Of a DNA stretch of 64,000 nucleotides, positions 1 to 12,000 are shown piece by piece. Position 1 is the stretch's first letter. The number at the start of each line of letters is the position of its first letter. Under the pieces are notes generated by a model. The model did not search any database. It was not told the origin of the DNA and saw nothing but the letters and a program-made list of their open reading frames with translations. The stretch is from positions 11,446,501 to 11,510,500 of the forward strand of contig CM032802.1 in assembly GCA_019155185.1 (NCBI GenBank). Reading direction: 5' to 3'. A program made the translations under genes and the position numbers. Source of the stretch: Beaufortia kweichowensis (lineage: Eukaryota > Chordata > Actinopteri > Cypriniformes > Gastromyzontidae).

Positions 1-45
1 TGTCTGTCTGTTTTTTTCTGTTTTTGTTTCTTCTTTTCTTTAAAG

Positions 46-3000
46 TATATCAAGAATTTGACAGACTTCTAGAGGATCAGTCTCCTATCGAGGCTTACAT
101 TGAATGGCTGGACTCTATGGTGGACAGATGTGTCATGAGGGTCAGTAAAACACAAAATGGTCCAGTTGTTTATACACATTTCTTACATTAAAAGGAATTT
201 GATACCTATCGTGATCATTACATGTTGCTCCAGAATGTTGTTTAACTGTAAATTTCATTGTAGAGAAATTGTAAGTTTGACTTTAACATGAAAATAAATG
301 ATAGATAAAAAACTGATTATGTAAAATTATTTTAAATTCTCTGTCTAGACTAAAAGACTGCATTTTTTGAGCTTATGTGCCCTTCCAAACCAAGTCTGCA
401 GGTGTCCTGCCCTTCTACTGTAAATGCTGTCACAACGTACTTAAGACTGGTTGTGATGCAATTCCCCAACTTAATGATGTCTTCATCATTTGCACCCATT
501 ATAGTCCAGATATAGGCTTGTAAATCTGGTTGCCATAGAAACTTTCACTACCTTCCACACAATAGTTCAATGGGAGGGTGTTTCCCTAGGGGCAAATCAA
601 ATAGTTGACTTGTTGACATGTTTTTCGTTCTTGGGGGTTAGGCCCCACTATGAACCCAAAGGTTAAGGCCCCTGTGCCTTCCCCCAGGCTTTTCTCATGA
701 TAATGTTTCCTTTAGGTGGCGGGAAAAGACCCGGATGTCTGAAGAGGGTAGCTCAGCAGTTCCTGCTCATGTGGTCGTGTTTCGGGACCAGGGTTATCCG
801 CGACATGACGTTGCATAGTGCACCTAGCTTTGGTGAGTCAGCCTATGTGAGTTATTCAAACAGAGTTGTTCAAATACAGGCACACTTGAGTAAAAGTTTG
901 TCTGTCCACAACATGAATTGTTAACCTTTATCTAGGATAGCGGCTTTTGCTAACTTCTGGCTTACACTACCTAGCTGTCTATAGCAAAGTAACTGAAAGA
1001 AGGGCTATAAAAGCGGTAAAGGCCCCCTCCCTATCAGCTCTGTCTGTGAATATCAAAGGCACAGCTGGTTGCAGTGTTTTGATAATGCAGCTCTCTGTAC
1101 AAAACAGCTAATTAACAAAGGGTAACCCCCACCAAGTCTTTCCCCCTTCTTCCCATTTTATGACCAGGCAGTATTGCACCCAGTCCGCTGAATAGCCGCA
1201 ATGTTTATTATGCACACAGCGGCTGGAGTTGCTAACACAATGCGAGGATTGTGCCATGTTCCTTATGAATTCTTCCCCACTCTCATTCAGAGCATGTGCT
1301 CAAAGCATCATATGCTTCAGTAACTCTGTAGAGTTTAGGGAGAGTGGACTGCTTGTTTGTTGATGCTTCTAGTAAGTTCTTACCGTTTTGACTAACTGGT
1401 ATAACAGTTTCTGCTTCATGACTAAACATAATGTTACCACATAAATGTGTCAGTGTTGTGATGATCAACAACATCAAGTCAAGGCGTCAAATCACATCTG
1501 ACGACAGTTGTTAAGACTCCACAAATTCTTGTGCTTTTAAATTGGTAGAAAGACTCTTAAACTGACAGGGGGACTTTTATATCAGCATTACACTTTATGG
1601 TAAATAGGATTTCTTGCATTTACAGGCTCATTTCATTTGATCCATCTCATGTTTGATGATTACGTACTTTACCTGCTTGAGTCTCTGCATTGCCAAGAAA
1701 GAGCCAATGAACTCATGAGAGCTATGAAAGGAGAGGGCACACCAGGTAAGATTAATTTTCCAATTTCTGACCAACCCACCTGCATTTAAATATACAAGAT
1801 GTGATTCTATGACCATGCTGATCTCAGGAAAGATTTCAAATAATGTCATCACATGCAAAACCTTGATTTATGAAATTTGGCATTTGTTTTGGATTGCTAC
1901 AGCAGATACTGGGGAGGAGGTGATGCTGATGGGCTCCACCCCGACATCTACATCACCCGAACCATACTCTCCCGCTAAATCCGTTCATTCAGTCGGAGTA
2001 CCAGCAGCGGGTTCCCCCAATTCAGCCCAGTCTCCGGAGTATCCCGGCATTCCTTCTACTACAGGTAAATGGGTATACATCACAGAAATGTAGTCAGAAA
2101 GCTCACTGAAATCAACACTTCCTCACGGTTCACTTTAACCTGAATCTCATAGAAAGGACTAACAAAAAACTAACATACCAAACACGTTTTTCTGTATATG
2201 TATGTCTGTGTATGTGCCAGGAGCTGTTCAGTCATATACCTGGTCCCTTACATACACAGTGACAACTTCAGGTGGCAGCCCACCTGAGACCGGATCCCAG
2301 CTTTCCTGTATGCGAGGCGGACCCCCGGTACACACCCCCTCCCCTGCCCACCGGATGCCGGTTTACCCACATCGAGATGAGCATGGGTAAGCAAAAAATT
2401 TATTCAATTGTCTATTAAAAATAACTATAGGGTTACTAGTGATCTTTTGTTATCAAACATTTGGAAAGATTTACCTTGTCTTCTTGTCTCCAGGTATACT
2501 GGCAGCTATAACTACAGCAGCTACGCAAACCAACATCATCATGCCATCCAGAGTCAATACTCAAGTCTGACCCACGAGCCAGGGCTGCCCAGCTCTTTGC
2601 ACTATTCTTCATACCGTACCTCTGCACAGGTCAGAAACCACATATTAAATATATTACATTTGCATTTCCCAAAGCTTGTTACAGTTTTATCTGTTCACTT
2701 GGTATCGAACCCAAGACCTTGGTGTTGTTCATTGTTTTTTTAATAAAAACAGTACATTTTACAATACAAAATGTACTCTTAAATATCAAACCACTGAATC
2801 TGAAAATAAAATGAGTTTATAATATTTGCATCAGAACAATGGAAATATGACTTTCAAACTGAAAGTTTCACAATACACATTGTATAATCAGCTACACTGA
2901 CCCAATAATAGAAGTAATTAGGTGTGTATTCTGCAGTATTTAAAGTGAAAGTGTATTCTGTCCTTGTGTCATTTACAGGGTTTGTAACTGAGGGAAGAAT

Positions 3001-4436
3001 GCTTATATGAATGTGAATGGTGGTTGATGCATTATAGTCATTAGCATTTGAAATGTGTGGTAACTGTTATCCACAGAGGTCAATGGATGGAGAATGATTC
3101 TTTACCCTTTAGACACACTGGCATAATAAGTTCAGCAACCCCTAATAAAAAATAATGGGCATTTAGCATATGTATTTAAAGTATATTCACTTCTTAATAG
3201 GAATTTGAGTAATTTACAGATCAAATATGTCAATGAAAAGTCTGTGTTTTTTGAACATTTCTATGCAGCAACTTGAGAAACCGAGAGAGGAGTTGAATGT
3301 TGAGTAGTCTTAAAACTGCTGGTGACAAAAAACGGATGAATGGTTGAATTAAACCGTTCTGATGTAGTTGTGGATGGAGGGGTGGGGGCCCGTGTCACAT
3401 GTATTGAAAGTCAAAGTGGGTGTGATGGTAATTTCCTGTCAAGAGCTCTCTGGCCTAGCCTGCCTTTGTAACAGAAGATCAGCTGGACCTCAGAGTTTCT
3501 GAAGCAGTTTTGCAGAATTCCCCTCCACACAGCGGATGCAAACACTGAAAGGTGGACTGGCTAAAACCCAGACCTCCTCCCCCCGACTCTCTCCAGTCAA
3601 TGACCGCCTCAAACAGAACAACCAGTGACCCGAGATCCAGACGGAAAGCGTGTATTAAAATATTGTTATTCAATGGTCTCTTTTCTCTGCATGATCAAGA
3701 GGTCACCAAGCAACACATCTCGGTCTCTGACCCCGCCTGACTTTCTTTTCCGTGCCACAACCCTTCATAAAGGCTCTGACTGTGAATGGTTTATATTTAG
3801 AGAGCAGTTATAGATTTTTACTTCCACTTATTTTCCGTCAACTTAAAACGGATACAATGTCTGTGCTTTGTGAGAGAGAAACACTGTGAAGAAGCCAAAG
3901 GAGAGAAGACAAATGAAGATTATGTTGACTTCCCAGAGAGAACAGGACATTTTATATAGGCACATATATTGAGTTGACATGCTGACACGTGCTATTTTGT
4001 CTTTGGTCTGTAACACATAACAACAAATATGCTTTGGTGTCAAAAAGAGCGAAAAGTGTAATGTTTATTTTAACTGCATTCTTTATTTTAACACTTGTCT
4101 TAAAGAGTGTTAGATGTGATTTGTTAAACATCACTTCTCATGTGTGTTTCTCTGATTTTGCAGTACCCACTCAACGGTCAGATGTCACGAATGGAGTCTT
4201 GTTTAATGAGCGGCTCTCCCCTCTTACACGCAACCCCGGTGACCCCTCGCTGGCCAGATGTGCCCTCAGCCAACAGCTGCTACTCCAACCCTGCTGTCCA
4301 CACGTCCCGCTACGGCTCCACCGGAGACATGTACTCCCCTCTGGCCCCACGCAGGAACTCTGAATATGAACACGCGCAACATTTTCCAGGGTTCGCATAT
4401 ATAAACGGAGAGGCCACGACAGGTTGGGCAAAGTGA
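46..4436 (+). CDS. rfx4: RFX4 transcription factor, 3' half (partial)
   Basis: C-terminal part of a regulatory factor X protein, a winged-helix factor that acts in the nucleus on ciliary and neural genes. The DNA-binding exons lie to the left of the window. Exons by splice signal and frame: 46-140, 716-832, 1626-1745, 1903-2064, 2221-2386, 2494-2629, 4164-4436 (TGA 4434-4436). Visible: the conserved dimerization-region stretch ([20 protein letters not shown], then [20 protein letters not shown]), a Ser/Pro-rich linker, [12 protein letters not shown], and the C-terminus [14 protein letters not shown], which matches RFX4 rather than RFX1-3. Oddity: the 5' few codons of exon 716-832 are out of frame with the rest by one base (see findings). 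The acceptor at 1902/1905 is a CAGCAG tandem site that adds or drops one Ala. Family assignment is very secure. Confidence 0.95.
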
Positions 4437-5353
4437 TTTTTGCTCTTCCCAAATTTCCTTCAAGGACTACAGGAATGTAGAAAGCTTGGATGGACAAACC
4501 AGTGACGACCCATATTTAACATGAGATTACAGAGAATGTGTCACTGTTTGTATGAGATTGTCTGTTTATTGATGTGATCAGTGTTTACAGTGTAAGCTGC
4601 TGATAAAACTCTTTGAAGCGCAATCATTGTAAGGCAGTGTCCCAATTGTGCCTTCATCTCTCTATTTCTTATTAAGAACTACTACTCTGTCAGTTACTGT
4701 ACACACACTTTGATCATGGACCTTGTTTCAGTGTAAAAATGTATGCATTGTTTATTTGTCACATACACAGTTATGCATGTGATACAACTTGTGGTGAAAT
4801 GTAGGTTGGGGTTAACACAGATGGGTGGTTGACGTCAGATGCCAACAACATTTCCTTTTGCAGCCCTTGTTAACGTCAATTCAAGGTAAAGATGATAAAA
4901 AGCAAGGATTATGCAAACATAATCAATCCTCAACAGCAACAGAAACCAGGAAGAAATGCCTTAATGTTTGATCGCAGAACACCCTTTGGCCAGCAGCCAG
5001 AATGTAGACGTCAAACAAATTATGGCCACTAATGTGTTGCCTGCGTACATGAAGATAACATTTCCCGTACTTACCGCAGCGCTGTACAACTCAATAAGTG
5101 CTCATTGTTACAGGCTTAATTCATGGTGATCTTTTCTGTAGCTTTGTAACAGTGTGTCCGTTTGCATTGTTTATATGTGTTTGAACTGTATATCCTGTTT
5201 TGTATAATTTAGAAGCCGACAATATTTTAACCTAGGTTTGTGTGTTTTTAAATGCACTCAAAGGTACTGTGGACCTATTACCCTATGGGTAGACATAAAA
5301 AGGAAAGAATATGAAAATGTAACATTTATTATCTTTAGTCACTTTCTCTTGTA

Positions 5354-5359
5354 AATAAA
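5354..5359 (+). terminator. rfx4 polyadenylation signal
   Basis: AATAAA hexamer about 0.9 kb after the rfx4 stop codon, the first canonical hexamer in a suitable position. The 3' UTR would be 4437 to about 5380. A second hexamer lies near 5760. Confidence 0.5.
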
Positions 5360-5379
5360 AGCACTCAGTAACTTCTGTG

Positions 5380-6070
5380 GTGACAGCTGTTACCATGTAA
5401 ATGATATATGTGGAATTATTTGTTGCCACATAAAGATTTTTTAAAATGCAATTTGCATTTTGCCTTTTTTATGTGTTAGAGACTCTGTGTATAACTTTTG
5501 ATAACTTTGCATTCAACACAACACTTTATCAGATTTAATTGTGCATGGCAATCAAAAGCTTACAGGAACAACATGGATCCCCTATCGCTTCAGGTAATAT
5601 ATTGAGATTGAGATATGGTCATCATCACACTTTGAGACTTGAACTCCAAACATATTACTGCATTTTGTGAAGTGAACCATGTCACCTTGGAACTATAAAA
5701 AACGTTATTATATATTATTATATTATATTATTGAAAATGTTGGTGAAGGTTCACCTGTAAATAAAAGCGAAAGTTATTCTGAGCAAGTGATGTCATAAAT
5801 ACGTACATTACGTACATATTTGTTTGAAGCAGGAAACGATTAAAATATTTTCAAGTTGTATAACAACTTTTATTTTATGCCGGATCATTATGAGCAGGAT
5901 TGTGGGCTAATATGTAGTTTAGGGACTTTTGTAAAACTCGTGTTGTCGTAAATGTGACGTTTGACGGGTGAAAGTTGAACAGATGAGAGAGACAAACAGA
6001 AGGAGGTGTGAGATTCCTGTCTTGACTGGTGTTGTTATAAGAAGCGCTGTCATATTAACCACATTCAGAG
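5380..6070. other. rfx4-ric8b intergenic region and ric8b promoter
   Basis: About 700 bases between the rfx4 poly(A) signal and the ric8b start codon. The left part is AT-rich with a TATTA-rich run near 5705-5735. The right part (about 5930-6070) has scattered CpG and leads directly into the ric8b first exon, so it should hold the ric8b promoter and 5' UTR. No TATA box is evident and I saw no gene here. Confidence 0.4.
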
Positions 6071-9000
6071 ATGAATTTAAGCGTTATTCTGTCGGAAATC
6101 GACGGTGGAGATGATGACGGAGTTGAAAAGCTTTTGCAGAGGTTTAACACAGAGGTAAAGTGGATTTCCTGCTGTTAGTGATGTGCGCGTTAGCATTGTA
6201 GATGTTAGCGTGTTAGCCACACGATAAACGAAACATAGCCGCTGTGTGAACTTAATAAAATAGTGTTGATTGTGTTGAGGTAAAATGTTTTGTTTGTGAG
6301 CTATTTAAACATGTATTTCATACATATTTAGTGGAGGCATTCGTCCAGTTATCCTGGGAGTGTATACTAGCATCTTCCAGCTGTTAGCCATAATACAACC
6401 GATTAATACAAGCATAACTTCTGTTCTGTTTTCAACTAAATATGCCATATTTTCTCTTCTGAATAAACAGTGTGTGTAAACATTGGTTATTGCAGCTGAA
6501 CTGAGTAAAAGTAAATAGTTGGTTGGTTTAAATGTTTACGTTAACTTATAAAAGCTGCAAGAAGGTGACGTAGCATAACTTGTGACAGGTGTCAAAAGCA
6601 CTGTCACACAGATAACATAAGAAACCATTGCTAAAATGGTTTTATATTATTGTTTGTCACCAGTTTAGCTATGAAAACAATTTAATTTTAATATAAATTT
6701 AAAACCATACATTGCTTAAATAAATATTTGTTAAAGTAAAGTTTAACTATTATATTTTAGCATAACCATAGTAACTACAAACGTGGTTTTACTACAGTAA
6801 ACATAGTTTAATCATATGTTTGCATTTCTATATTTGTAGTGAACTGTGGCTAAAGGAATGGTAATCAGTCCACCAGAAAACACGTTTACTGTACATTTAT
6901 TTAAAAAAAACATGGTTTCAATTTCCTTCAGGAATACCTGCATATTGATATTCTACTTTTGCAGTTTAGGCACATCAATATTTTAATATTTTCTGAAAAA
7001 ATAGGTTTCCTTCATCTGTTTCTGGAAAACAGCTTTTGGTTAACTTGTACTTTAAATGCATCTTATTATGAGTTAGTAATAAATCAGATCTAATCAAACA
7101 TATACTGCATGTAGTTAACATATCAAGTGGTTTCACTGTTACATGGTATCTCATATTTATCTTGTTTCTGAAAAGATGTCATGTTTACATTTTATTTTAG
7201 AACAGCCGCACGTTTGCCTTTGACCAGAAAGAGGAGGATATACGAATTGTAAGTAACATATGTTAAATGTTTTTCTTTTCTGTCACTACAAATTACTTCA
7301 TTTATGTTGTATGGTAGTTTTTGTAATAATTAGTTAGCTAAGGGTAACCTAAATTATTACATATTAGGGATTTATTGAACATTGAAGTGCTACTTTCAGT
7401 GTGAATTGCGTTAACAGCGCAAAATGTTATGGATCTGATTCCCAATAACACACATACTGATCAAATGTATAGCTAGAATGCAATATAAGTCACTTTGGAT
7501 AAAAATATCTGCCAAGTGCATAAATGCAATGCAATCTGTTCCTCTGTCTTTTTAATTATTTTCATAATTAATAAATGTAATGATGTGCTTTTGGATCTGC
7601 AGAAGTTGTGCCAGGGCCTGTCTACAGTGCTCCGTCGTTCAGTTCGACCACTTTGCCAAAGTACCTGCTTGGAGACCCTGCGCATCCTTTCCAGAGACAA
7701 GCGTGTATTGGGGCCTGTAGCCACCCGAGAGGGCATCCTCACACTAGCTGGTCTGGCCCGGATCTGTGTGTTGGGGGATGATGGAAAGCCGCTGGAAGAA
7801 GCTCAGTCAGGAGAGGAGGAAAGAGTTGTTGTGGAGGCTCTTAAGTGCCTGTGTAACGTGGTGTTCAACAGCGTGGCAGCACAGCAGGTATCAGCTGAAG
7901 TACAGCTGGCAGAGGGCGTGTGTGCCCGCTTGCATTCGGTTAGCTCATCTCATCATGAGGTGGGCCTGTTCTCCCTTCGGCTACTGTTTTTACTCTCTGC
8001 ACTGCGGACGGATGTGCGTGGCAGGCTGAGAAAGGATGCGGGTGCGGTGAGGCTGCTTACTGATGTGCTGGAACGCACCCTTGACGTGCAGTGGGTGGGG
8101 TCGTATGAGGTTGCGCCCCTTGACCCACACGCCCAGACTATTTCTCCAGAAAACAATGAACGCACTATGGAAGCCCTTAAAGCTCTGTTCAACATCACCA
8201 TGTCTGACTCCAATGATGAGGTGAGAGTAAGCCACAGTATTTATGGAAGTGCAAGCAATGTTGTAAGGTGTTATAATGTTATTAACAGTCATTTAAATGT
8301 ATCATTGATTCTCATGTGTACGACACAAAACACACGGTTACCCCACAATACAAATATTAAAGCCTGTAACTTTTAGTAAAATCATTAAATCACTTCCTTC
8401 CTCTGGAAAAAAGTAGTCCCTGATTGACTGTGATATATGTTTGCTAAGGGTGATTGCTAAGGGTACTGTGCATGATGTATGCTGTGTATGCTTTGCATGT
8501 AACCATCTGCAACAACCTAGTGGAGTAGCTGCCAAAGGCTTATGCAAACAGGCAATTCCTTGCAAATCTTAAACTTACTGTGAAGGAACCAAAGGGTTTT
8601 ACCATAGTCATAGCTCAGATGTTTAAATTCCCATGTGAGGATTCAGTTTTTAAAGTTAGATAACCCGTGCATACATGTAGACTGATATTTTTTGGATGTC
8701 TGGACTCTATCAACAGGGGTTTCGTTAAATATAAACAGATAGATAAATATATTTCTAGTTTTGACTAACAAATGTCACATCTATAATGCTGGAATGTCAA
8801 AAATGTCAAAAGCACTCACCCCCACACAAACCAACCAGATGAAACCGTTTAAGTGTGCATTCCATTGCTCTATGTTCACTGAATGATCAATGAAGTGTTC
8901 TCGGTTGTCTGACGGTTTCTGTATGGTCAGCATTACCTTGATATACATTTAACACAGTTTTCTCGTGCTAGTAGTATTTGTTTGTACAGTAAAAGAAGCA

Positions 9001-12000
9001 CAAATATTTTTCTTTTTAATCTGATTTACAATACGTCCAGAACTGTTAGGCTGCTTAAAAAGTGTTTTATTCTCTTGTTGTACGCCTAATGCTTTATATG
9101 TAGCATTTAGGCAATTACCAATTGCTTTTGTTTTTGATAGGATAATGAGCATCAGCTTCGGCTCGTGGTGGGTATCATGCGCCATCTCCTGATGCTGAAG
9201 GCACATACAGAAGATAAAACAGAGGAGGCTCACAGGTACACTGTCACACAGTCATGCACGGGTGCTGTATTTACTCCACATATTAGGCCTGTGTCTAATA
9301 AAATTTGCTCCAAACCTAGCATGCACATTGTTTTAAGTAAAGTGTATTAGATAAAGGTTCCAGAAAGCAGAAGAAATGCAAGTGAGTTGAATGCAAATGG
9401 CGAGATGTCTGAGTGATTAATGACACACCCCTTTGCCCTGTCGAGACAGCTCAACACATTCTGAAACTCCCCCCCGTTTATTTGGGCTTGACTCATTGTG
9501 TTGGTGGTGGCGCAGTCATCAGCCCTTTCACACTTGTGGAATTCTACCTTCTCTCAATGCATTCTACAGCACTCAGAAATGACTAACTCTACGCTCCCCT
9601 ATTAACAAAGTGCACTGAATGTGCGGAACCAGTCTCGGGCAGTAGATGTGCCATTGTCATTCAAATGAAGATTGTTATTCCTACTCTCCGTAAATTTCAA
9701 AATCGCATTCCTAGATTGTGACTAGAAGTTTAATGCTGTTTTACGACCGAGAAGACCATGACAGCGGCATGCAAATATTTACAAGCTGTTTGCATGTGGT
9801 ACCTCCACGTGATGTTTGTTTTTGTAACACAGCCGGACATAAAATTGTCATATGTGAAAGGCATATGAGAAACTTAAAAATCCATGCATGCAATGTCATG
9901 ATTCTGTTGCCTAAAACCTTTATTTGTTCTTTCTCTTAGTCATGCCATAAATCTCCTGAGTAACCTTCCAGTACAGTGTTTGAATGCCCTGATAGACGTC
10001 CCGGTCCAAGGTGGTCTGGAAGAGTACGGTGGGAAAAACATGGACGTGGTGCAGCTGCTTCTAGATTTTATGGAGAAGAGGATAGACAAGGTAGTGCAGC
10101 TGAGAGAAACATCTACAGTCCTCTTCAGCTGTTGCCTTTTTGCATTAATCCTATGTGTGTTTGTTCACGCAGGGGTCCAACTACAAAGAAGGCCTGACAC
10201 CTGTGCTGAGCCTGATGACGGAGAGCTCCAGATACCACAGGGAAATCCGCAGATACCTCAAAGCTCAGGTGCGGGGTTAAGTTAAGCTCAGTGTAATTCA
10301 CTGCTCTCTTACCCAAGATCTGCTCTTGAGGTTTAGCTTCTTTTGTTGTTGATTGAATCTTAATTTGCTAATACACAGGTGTTGCCACCTCTGAAAGACG
10401 TGAATGAAAGGCCAGAAATCGGCTGCACTGTTAGGAACAAACTGGTGCGTCTCATGACTCATATAGACATGGCTGTGAAACAGGGTGCTGCTGAGTTCCT
10501 GTTTGTTCTTTGCAAAGAGAGCGGTGAGTGTGTTAAGAAATTGCATGAATTATTCTTCAGTTTGTAATATTCTTTAATCTTTAAAACTTTTGTCCTATTT
10601 TCCATCGCTGCAGTGGATAATCTGCTAAAGTACACCGGTTATGGCAACGCCGCTGGGCTGCTGATGGCACGAGGGTTGCTGGCTGGAGGCAGAGGTGAGA
10701 CTCAGTACTCGTCTGATGAAGACTCGGACACTGAAGAATACAAGTCAGTCAAACCATTGTAAGTAGCTGTAGTTATCTTCTTAATAAGTCTAGTAAAATA
10801 AGTAATAGTAAATGTTTTGCTCTTGTGTTTTCCAGCATTAATCCCATCACAGGTCACATAGAGCTCCCAAAGCCAAACCCCATGGATGAGATGACGGAGG
10901 AGCAGAAGGAGTATGAAGCTCAGAAACTTGTGCATATGATTGATGAATTGTCAAGGTGAGACTTTTATTTCTTCATTTGTTAATTGAGTAATTGCAAATT
11001 AATTTTGAAAAAATTATGTGAATATAAAAAACCAAGATCAAGATTTGTCTAACGTCCTACTTTATTCCCTTTATTTTTACAAGAGTTCTATCATGTTGAC
11101 AAAATTTTGTCATTTGCATTTGTCTCATTGATTTTTTTTCTCGTTGCATTTCTCATTAATATCACGGGCAATTTCTTTTTCTATTTTTCATCATCTTGTA
11201 TGATCTAGCTCACAATGACATCCCACAGTAGATGACGATTGTGTTTGTTTTCTTGTCGTCCTGTACATGATTGTATTCACGTTGACCTTTTCCTAAACAA
11301 CGGCCAGCGATTCACCGGCGAGAGGTGCAGCGCCGTTGCTCTCGTCACGCTCCTTACCAACCGCTTCATTAAGACAAGAATCTTCACCGCAGTCCTCTAC
11401 CTCATTTACAGCCCACCTTCCTCTGCGCTTCCGCATTCAACAGGAGTCAATGCACACCGACCGGCCACCGCAACCCCACTGCATTAATTACCAGCTAATT
11501 GGCACACACAGTGGGGTTGTGGGCTCGGACTCTTTTGTACGGTGCATTGAGGTTTTGTAATACATATACGTGTTTTTCTTTAAAATGCCGCTCGTTGTAT
11601 TCAGCTAAGGTGCCAGACATTGTCCTTGGGCATGAAGTGGTTTGAGACACAGGCTCAATTAGCTGTTGTGTGCGTCTGTGTATGTGCGGTGGGTGATGTT
11701 AAATACGTTTGCGGACACGAGAGGACTTGCCATTGTCCATCCATAGGTTGTTTGAGCCATAATGAGCAGCGTGTGCCAGAGAGAGACAGATTCCTGTCTT
11801 TAGAATGGATCCTTGTTTCCTCTCGCTTTATCAGGGTGAAGGAGGTGTTGTGGGGAGGGCAGAGAGACACCAGACACTGGTACTTTTCAATATGGCTGCT
11901 GGGGAGACACAACATGTCCATGCAAGAATGTCCCACCCCATGTCTGCTGCTTGACTTGCTGTCCAATTAGCACTGACTCTGGGACCCCTTGTACACACAC

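Noticed and set aside
697..924. 75-codon frame starting with ATG inside rfx4 intron
   Set aside because: Its body is the rfx4 exon 716-832; the ATG lies in the intron and the frame only looks open there because of the 1-base shift.
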